Shown piece after piece: positions 57,410 through 64,000 of a stretch of DNA of 64,000 nucleotides. This DNA comes from Termitomyces sp. T153 (Eukaryota; Basidiomycota; Agaricomycetes; Agaricales; Lyophyllaceae). The notes beneath the pieces are model-generated. The model was not told where the DNA came from, made no database searches, and worked only from the letters and a program-made list of their open reading frames with translations. The stretch spans positions 100,644-164,643 of the forward strand of contig JACKQL020000105.1 in NCBI GenBank assembly GCA_018296165.2, written 5' to 3'. The first letter of the stretch is position 1; each line of letters begins with the position of its first letter. The position numbers and the translations under genes are program-made.

Positions 57410-57921
57410 TCATATATGCCACTTCCAAATGACCTCAAACAGTTTCTCAACATCATCCTCTTCATCTCCCAGCACCCCAGAGGGCCCAGGCCTAAGCCAA
57501 AAAGCACCTTTAATTGAGGGTGGGTAATAACCAGCATACTCCCAATCAATGATTGCATTGATCTTATGGGTCTCTTGTTGACAATGATGTTGTGCTGGGA
57601 TAGGTCTCCATGAATAAAAACAAACTCAGGAGTGTCTGATTCCTGGAATTTGAAGACCTTGTCAAATGGTACTTGGGAGTGAAGGCAATAAGGCAAACAG
57701 GCATGACCAGTGATCCCACCCATCACATTGGACTTGAGGGAACACAGCTGTTGTCTATATCCTTCCAGCTCCTCCAGTATAGCACCCTGTTTAGCAAAAG
57801 GAACTTGAGTCAGTTCTATTCTGGGAATAACATCTATAATAACATAGTAGTGTCTGTGGTCTTCAAATGAACATTGGATGTGAGGAAGGGGGATAGTTGT
57901 ATTTGCCTTGAGGAATGCAAT
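57410..57921 (-). pseudogene. APH-like kinase pseudogene cut by the LTR element
   Basis: Minus-strand reading: IQCSFEDHRHYYVIIDVIP, then LEELEGYRQQLCSLKSN, then the catalytic loop FVFIHGDLSQHNIIV (HGDLxxxN). After a frame shift of about one base near 57570 comes the metal-binding IIDWEYAGYYPP, then GDEEDDVEKLFEV, to TGA 57412-57410. This is the fungal phosphotransferase family related to aminoglycoside and choline kinases. The N-terminal lobe is gone: the frame runs straight into LTR sequence at 57921/57922. The frame shift and near-absence of CpG show that it was already decaying. Confidence 0.75.
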
Positions 57922-59059
57922 TGTCACGACCCGTTCCCCGAAACCCTGCACATCGTTCATCAAACCCCCGAACCCCCAAAAGGACCCCCAATGCTCCGCC
58001 GAACTTCCGCCCATGCCCCGCGCATACTTCGGCTAACTCCGACGCCCCCCCCGGCTAACTCCGACGGCCCCCTGGCCAACTTCGGTGCCTGCCCCGCAGC
58101 CACTGACACTTACCCTGGGCTTCCCGAACCCCGAGAACCACCCCCGCTGTTCCCGATCTTCGCCCCCCATCATTAACTCAACACCCTGCTTCCTCCGACC
58201 TATTCCGGAGTATCACGACGACCTCGGGGCAACCCACGTTCTCCAATGATCCCATCAACATATCAGCGCGGCACGATCTTCGATCACAACCGACACCCGC
58301 CCACTCCGTCAAGCCCCGCCAAGCCCCGCCGCCACAGCCGACGTACCCCGAAGTCCTCTGGTAGTCAGTATATAAGTCATCGAGTAGCTCTTCGTACTCT
58401 AGTCTTGATATTGCTTAACGTTACCTATGGTCTGATTGTTTCCTTTTCGTGTTTTGTGTTTCATGTCCCAGTTTCCCGGTCTTATCTCAGTCTCCCGGTC
58501 TTATCTCAGTCTCCCGGTCTTGTCTTGTTTCCATTTCGTTATCATTCTCGTTATCGTTTCGTATCCCCACTCGAATCTACTCCTGTTCCATATTGTCTCG
58601 TCCGACGCTGTCTCGGTGACTCCGTCAGACCATTGTGCCCAAGTCTTCATCAACCTTAACGACCTCACGAACTCCGCGATTACGATTACGAACCCCGACA
58701 CTCCTTTACCAGGTCCGAACCCCACTCTTCGCTCGGTCCCGGACTCCATCAGCTCCAAATGATCTCCCATCAAACCCCGGCTCCGTCCCCATGGATCACA
58801 CAGCCACCTACTCCCTTGCTTCCGCAAATCTCCCGTACGGCCTTCTGCCTGAACCCCGCCAAGACCATCTTGTTTCCCCACAATCCGACTTCTCCGGACC
58901 TTCCCGGATCTGTCTGGATCACATCTCCCCAGCTACCCGCGCAAGCCACCAGGGCCCGGAATGTCTTCGAGTGTTCGGTTACCAATGCAGGGGAATCACA
59001 CCCGCCTAGTAAGGACTCGCCCAGTGCAGCTGAGCCCCCGAGGTCAGCGGAACCTGACA
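57922..59059 (+). repeat. 5' LTR
   Basis: 1,138 bp, starts TGTCACGACC and ends ACCTGACA. It contains a TATATAAG box at 58369-58376 and a 19-bp tandem repeat with core TCTCCCGGTCTTATCTCAG at about 58470-58525. It matches 62867-64000 along its whole length with a few substitutions and small indels. Confidence 0.9.
58369..58376 (+). promoter_or_regulatory. TATA box of the 5' LTR
   Basis: TATATAAG in the middle of the LTR, the likely U3 promoter for the element transcript. It is conserved in the right LTR. Confidence 0.6.
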
Positions 59060-61525
59060 TAATATCAAGACTCTACCTTACCCCGTCTGTGATGCCCGCA
59101 TTACCTCCGCACACACGATCAAATAACTCCGATGTCTATGGTCTACCCGTGCCGGGGAACCCTTATAATTCATATGGCCCCGCCCAATTTGCCGAGGCAC
59201 ATTGAGTCGCGGATCCGACACCAAACGTCCCCTCCGCTCCGGTTACTTTCATACAACGGCTCCCCCCACGGACACCCTCCCCAACTCACACCCAACCCCT
59301 CGCGCAAACCGTCAAATCATCTTCCACCCCACCCTTACCCTCTCCGCCAACCCTGTTCCCTCACACAAAGTTGACCCCCGACGTCACCCAAAGAACAGCA
59401 TTCCAAAACCCAGCGACCACCCGACCCAATGAGCGACAATGTCCCCGGCCCCGACAACCCTCCGACAAACAATACCACCAACTCGCCGCGAGACAGTCAC
59501 CCATTGTGCAAAGGATCGCCAGCCACGATGAGACCACTGAGAACGCGCTTCCCCGAAGCCCGCCTGTGGATCCACCAACCCACCAGCAACCAAGAACCTC
59601 AGACCTAGGCCAGGCTCCAACCATGACCTGCGTCCGGACCTCGATCGATCGGCCGTCACCTCCGCCCAACAAATGAAGGGGCCCCGACCTCCCTGACCCG
59701 ACCCCGACAACCCCGGAACAAGACCAAAACATCCCCGAGCCTCTAGACGTTAATAAGAAGAACCACGGCACCCCACTCCCGACAAGGGACAACTCCGGAC
59801 CACGCCGCTATTTCACCACCCTCCCCTACACAATCCGGAGCCCCCGACAATGAGGACCCTGGACGCCAAAACCCCCCCGCATGCCACCCCCGAGCTTAAA
59901 CTCCACCACCAGACTACGCCACCTCCCACGAAGGAATCCCCAGCATAGGAGCCACCCCGAACTAACTATAGGAAAAAGGACCCTATACGAAGTAGTTCCC
60001 TGAGTACTCTAAATTCGCTGACATGTTCACATAAGGGAGGGAGAAGCCCCACCATCACCCAGAAAACGACGATGGGCCGTTTAAGCGACCCGACGACCCA
60101 AAGGGCACACGCTCCGATATTCTCAAGGGACCTCCCCCACCTGGCTCGACGACCCAAACAACCCCGTGCCAGCCTAAAACTGTCCCACCCAGACCCCTCC
60201 AAACCCTTCAACACAGCTCCGGACCCTGGCGACACGACTCCAGGGCCTCCGCTCCGACCACGACATTTGACCAAGAAAACTCATGGCGCCAGCTCGACAA
60301 TGATGCCCTGGTAGCCCCAACCCCGCGACAAAAATCACCCCCCGCCCTGAATCCCGTCCCTACACCGGAATATGTCCGCCGAACAGGGACCACATCATCG
60401 GAGCCTCCAGAAGAGCGGGCAGTGCCTCTCCCCACTGCCACCCCCACACTTACAACAATCTCCGGGCCGCTCCGGAACACGAATGAAGAGCAGCCTCGAC
60501 CCTGCCGCATCTCCCGGGGAACCCTACTCCAGTGCCTCCCCGCGGCCGACCTCCCCGCCGCCCCAACAACCATGAACAACCAACAAACCCCCACCAAGTG
60601 ACCCTTGAGTCGACTCCGGGACCACCCACTTCTCCCCGATGAGGGAACCACCGACCCCCGAACCTCCGAACTCGAGGAAGTATTAGAACTACGTAAGACC
60701 CCCTTTGTCCGCCTCGGGCTTACCTTTGGTCAGGGAAGCAATATCATGTAGATGATCCGGAACCCCGAATTTCGGCCCCGGACCCGAAGGAACTGGTTGG
60801 GACTGATCACCCCGCATTCCACCTCCTCGGTCATTGACACTCCGGAGCACACCAAAGCGCCACCTGAAGCATGCCCGCCCACAGACGCAACACTCCGGAA
60901 CACAACCTCGACCCGGACCAACTATACCGCGAGGACGAACCTCGCCTCACCCAACCCCGCCAATGAAAAAGGCCCGCCGCCCCCGCCACCAATGCCAGCA
61001 TAAGGGCCAGACCATGGGGAGACCCCCATTACCCCCCCGCCAACCGCACCGCCAAGACAACTAAAGCCCCAAACCCGTTGGGCACCGTGAAGAAAAATTC
61101 GAAGGCCCACCCTCCACTACCAATATGGCGCACGTCCCCTACAACCCCAGTCGGAATTTCCGAGAATCGAACTCAACGACACCGCCTGAAATGCCGGGGA
61201 CCCCCACCGAAGAACTCCCGCCACCCCCGCCAGACCTCGGGAGCCCTCCTGCGATGCCCCGCCCCGTCCCGACAAACCCCGGGACTAGCCAGCGCAGACG
61301 GCACTAGCGGGCGTAACCCCCGCCTCTGGACTCACTAGGGATTCAACTTCCTCTCACACCCCTGCGTGTTTCGCTTACTTCGCCCTCATACAAAACTAAA
61401 ATCTTACTTCACACGCCCAGGGACCAAGAAAACACATGTTCGCGTACAAAAAGAATTATTCTATATACAATAGGCGGGGAAGGCAGCAAGTCCGAGAGCG
61501 ACAAGAAACGAGGCTCACACCCATC
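59060..61525. other. Internal region of the LTR element with strong C-over-G bias, no assigned protein
   Basis: The plus strand is C-rich and G-poor over about 2.4 kb. Many frames stay open for 60-150 codons on both strands simply because of composition. None has a retroelement domain. Some minus-strand frames (e.g. 60208-60651) could be exons of another antisense gene, but no splice-consistent chain was found. Confidence 0.4.
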
Positions 61526-62656
61526 TCACTCCCTCCCCGGACCCCCCGGCAACCCAACCCCCAGGTCGACCTCCATCTGAGCCCGCACCACCGCTAGGAT
61601 CTCCGCCAACCCCGGCAATGCCTCCCCCGCGTCGGCCGCCACCTCCCACCACGATCCCGGGGCCACCGCATTGCGCCGCCGATGCCCCGCCAGCAACCTC
61701 TCCAACCGCGCCATCCCCTGCTGCAACTCCGGAGGCTGGACTGCGGACCCCTGCGTCAACCCGTCCTGAATCGATGCGAACGCCGCGGAGGCACCATCCA
61801 AGAGGACCCGATGCTCCCGCACCCAGCCTAAACTCAGAAAATGAACCGTCAATAACGAACGGGGGAACAGGAGACAACTCACGAAGGATCCCCGCGCGAC
61901 CCGAGGCGGCCTCGTTGGCCAACCAATCCTCCCTCCGCCTCGCCGCCTCCAGCTCCGCCCACAACGCATCCCCCTCCGGAACTCGTCCCCGCCCCTCCGC
62001 TTCCCCCGCGGGTTGCCCCTCCACCTGCGCCAGACGCTCCCGCAAACCCCGCACCTCTAGCGCTCGCTCCGTCGCCACGCGCACCGAAGTATTCCTCTCC
62101 CGCTCCATCGCTTCCTTCTCCGTCCGCGCCGCGTCACGATCCTCCCTCGCCCGTCGGAGCTCACCCTCCCGTACTGCCAACGACGTCGTCAAGGCCTCCA
62201 CCTGCTTGCGAAGGAAGACCTCCGTGATTGAAGGAATCGGCGCGGGGGGACTCGACGACCGCTCCGAGGGGACGCCAGGGACAGGGGAAAAGAGGGAGGA
62301 CTCCGGAGGCCCCGCCGACAACTCGCGCCCACGCGGCCTCTTGCTGGGTCCCGCCCCCGAGGGTGGGGAAGCTCGACGCTTCCCCCGAACCACCGCCGAG
62401 GACGCCCCCTTCCCCTTTGGCACCGCGGGACGAAACTTGGTCCGCTTCGGAACCCCCGGAAAATCCACCACTACTACTACGGACGATTCTACAGGAACCC
62501 CGTCAACCATCCCGAAAGGAAAAGTCGACAACACTTACGACTCCGGTCCCTAACGCTACCCCGGCGCCGACGCTCGAACTCCTCACCCCCACTGTCATAC
62601 ACCACCACCTCGTCTAAATCGGCGGGAGAAGCCACTGGAACGCTGGGGGAAGACAT
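61526..62656 (-). CDS. Antisense three-exon gene for a coiled-coil protein inside the LTR element
   Basis: Exons on the minus strand: 62539-62656, 61883-62488 and 61526-61827. Introns are 50 nt (GTAAGT, branch-like GGTTGACGG, CTGTAG) and 55 nt (GTGAGT...GTTTAG). Phases close to 341 residues. The N-terminus is acidic (ADLDEVVVYDSGGEEFERRR). A basic Ser/Pro-rich stretch with nuclear-signal-like KRRASP and SKRPRGRE follows. Next is a long heptad coil (about residues 120-210; VEALTTSLAVREGELRRARE, then ERALEVRGLRERLAQVEG), and then a helical C-terminal part (ARLERLLAGHRRRN). A TTAAAAG box lies about 40 bases before the ATG. Similar coil proteins are, as I recall, common among predicted proteins of mushroom genomes, which would fit spread by the element. 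Its role is unknown; it is not Gag-like in any motif I know. Confidence 0.7.
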
Positions 62657-62853
62657 GACGAAATTTGGGAAACCCCGGGGCACGCCCAAAGCTTTTAATT
62701 GATTGAGGAGGACCCTGACGAAACGGCGGCCGCGCTTCGACTTCGTCTCCCACGCCGCTATCACTCGCTGCGGATTGATCAATATTGCTCGGCTTCGACT
62801 CCCACGCCCCGCCGATCCCCGTCCTGCCTCGCGTCTCGAAGGGTCTCGACGCT

Positions 62854-62863
62854 GAAAGGGGGG
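62854..62863 (+). promoter_or_regulatory. Polypurine tract (plus-strand primer)
   Basis: GAAAGGGGGG ends three bases before the 3' LTR (62867). This is the position and composition expected for the plus-strand primer of an LTR element. Confidence 0.75.
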
Positions 62864-62866
62864 TGA

Positions 62867-64000
62867 TGTCACGACCCGTTCCCCGAAACCCCGCACATCG
62901 TTCATCAAACCCCCGAACCCCCAAAAGGACCCCCAACGCTCCGCCGAACTTCCGCCCATGCCCCGCGCCTACTTCGGCTAACTCCGACGCCTCCCCGGCT
63001 AACTCCGACGGCCCCCTGGCCAACTTCGGTGCCTGCCCCGCAGCCACTGACACTTACCCTGGGCTTCCCAAACCCCGAGAACCACCCCCGCTGTTCCCGA
63101 TCTTCGCCCCCCATCATTAACTCAACACCCTGCTTCCTCCGACCTATTCCGGAGTATCACGACAACCTCGGGGCAACCCGCGATCCCATCAACGTATCAG
63201 CGCGGCACGATCTTCGATCACAACCGACACCCGCCCACTCCGTCAAGCCCCGCCAAGCCCCGCCGCCACAGCCGACGTACCCCGAAGTCCTCCGGTAGTC
63301 AGTATATAAGTCATCGAGTAGCTCTTCGTACTCTAGTCTTGATATTGCTTAACGTTACCTATGGTCTGATTGTTTCCTTTTCGTGTTTCGTGTTTCGTGT
63401 CCCATTCTCCTTACTCTCAGTCTCCCGGTCTTATCTCAGTCTCCCGGTCTTATCTCAGTCTCCCGGTCTTGTCTTGTCTCCATTTCGTTATCGTTCTCGT
63501 TATCGTTTCGTATCTCCACTCGAATCTACTCCTGTTCCATATTGTCTCGTCCGACGCTGTCTCGGTGACTCCGTCAGACCATTGTGCCCAAGTCTTCATC
63601 AACCCTAACGACCTCACGAACTCCGCGATTACGATTACAAACCCCGACACTCCTTTACCAGGTCCGAACCTCACTCTTCGCTCGGTCCCGGACTCCATCA
63701 GCTCCAAATGATCTCCCATCAAACCCCGGCTCCGTCCCCATGGATCACACAGCCACCTACTCCCTTGCTTCCGCAAATCTCCCGTACGGCCTTCTGCCTG
63801 AACCCCGCCAAGACCGTCTCGTTTCCCCACAATCCGACTTCTCCGGACCTTCCCGGATCTGTCTGGATCACATCTCCCCAACTACCCGCGCAACCCACCT
63901 GGACCCGGAACGTCTTCGAGTGTTCGGTTACCAATGCAGGGGAATCACACCCGCCTAGTAAGGACTCGCCCAGTGCAGCTGAGCCCCCGAGGTCAGCGGA
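62867..64000 (+). repeat. 3' LTR (cut by the window end)
   Basis: Begins TGTCACGACC like the left LTR. Base 64000 corresponds to 59051, so only about eight bases are missing. Compared with the left copy it lacks about 10 bases near 63180 and has an extra stretch near 63395-63415, next to the 19-bp tandem repeat. Confidence 0.9.
63303..63310 (+). promoter_or_regulatory. TATA box of the 3' LTR
   Basis: TATATAAG, same position as in the left LTR. Confidence 0.55.

Larger units (their letters stand above)
54584..57921. mobile_element. CpG-depleted graveyard of old transposon and gene fragments
   Basis: By eye there is a single CG dinucleotide (near 56386) in about 3.3 kb, whereas both flanks have many. 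TG and CA are abundant instead, as expected after long-term methylation and deamination. It contains Ty3-type gag and pol relics in opposite directions, a 35-bp tandem duplication, two similar segments around 56277 and 56805 (TGTAGGGACCATT...CCAGTGCT), and a broken kinase gene. Confidence 0.75.
57922..64000 (+). mobile_element. Non-autonomous LTR retroelement carrying an antisense gene (runs off the window)
   Basis: Two long direct repeats frame about 3.8 kb of internal DNA. Each begins TGTCACGACC, and the left one ends ACCTGACA (57922-59059), so TGTCA...TGACA are short inverted ends, as in LTRs. The right copy starts at 62867 and would end about 8 bases past the window. A polypurine tract (GAAAGGGGGG, 62854-62863) sits three bases before it, giving plus-strand orientation. 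No protease, reverse transcriptase or integrase motif is found inside, so it would depend on another element for movement. No usual primer-binding site (TGG...) follows the left LTR. The element is CpG-rich and its LTRs are very alike, so it is young. Target-site copies cannot be checked because the right end is outside. Confidence 0.85.

Noticed and set aside
61618..62553. Plus-strand frame of 311 codons inside the LTR element
   Set aside because: It is the complement of the antisense coiled-coil gene. Its product is a Pro/Ser/Arg/Thr composition artefact, while the minus strand has heptads, proper splice sites and closing phases.
1..64000. CRISPR arrays, riboswitches, ribosome binding sites, operons
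   Set aside because: None was seen, and none is expected in nuclear fungal DNA. The tandem repeats found are adjacent units without regular unique spacers.

Overview
This window is nuclear DNA of a filamentous fungus, almost certainly a mushroom-forming basidiomycete (Agaricomycetes). The signs are genes split by many 50-60 nt GT-AG introns, tRNA genes with short introns, and families typical of that group: an unspecific peroxygenase, DUF6699 proteins, F-box proteins with an N-terminal coil, a fungal protoglobin, a GH30 glucanase and GPI-anchored fasciclin proteins. Gene models were spliced by hand. Exon sets are given where splice signals, reading phase and family conservation agree.

Layout. 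1-521 is the 3' end of a Dicer-like gene. A tRNA-Gly (2658-2745) follows a repeat-rich spacer. From 4.6 to 18.8 kb lies a loose group of oxidoreductase or redox genes: a heme-thiolate peroxygenase (minus), a short-chain dehydrogenase (minus), a decayed carboxymuconolactone decarboxylase (plus), a protoglobin with a hydrophobic tail (plus) and an 11-exon cytochrome P450 (plus). A tRNA-Leu(AAG) follows. From 21 to 32 kb, two DUF6699 genes flank a 17-exon secreted GH30 glucanase, and a Dal5-type MFS transporter carries a single in-frame stop. From 32.7 to 35.7 kb a roughly 1.1-1.2 kb block is duplicated in direct orientation: one copy holds an intact small secreted protein gene, the other a broken one. 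Next come a GPI-anchored fasciclin protein, a multi-pass membrane protein, two large F-box proteins, a second small secreted protein, a broken PP2C phosphatase, an HMG-box protein with a six-residue tandem repeat, and a second short-chain dehydrogenase with a 7-nt exon and a non-GT donor.

The right end is transposon territory. A hairpin-rich GC island (54.2-54.5 kb) is followed by about 3.3 kb that is nearly free of CpG. That tract holds Ty3-type gag and pol relics and a broken phosphotransferase-like kinase. The kinase relic is cut at 57,922 by a young, CpG-rich LTR retroelement that runs past the window end (LTRs 57922-59059 and 62867-beyond 64000). No reverse transcriptase is visible inside it. 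Instead it carries, antisense to its own transcription, a well-formed three-exon gene for a 341-residue coiled-coil protein. This is the most unusual system in the window.

No operon logic applies here. What links the genes is accessory character: oxidative metabolism, secreted proteins, many pseudogenes and nested mobile elements.
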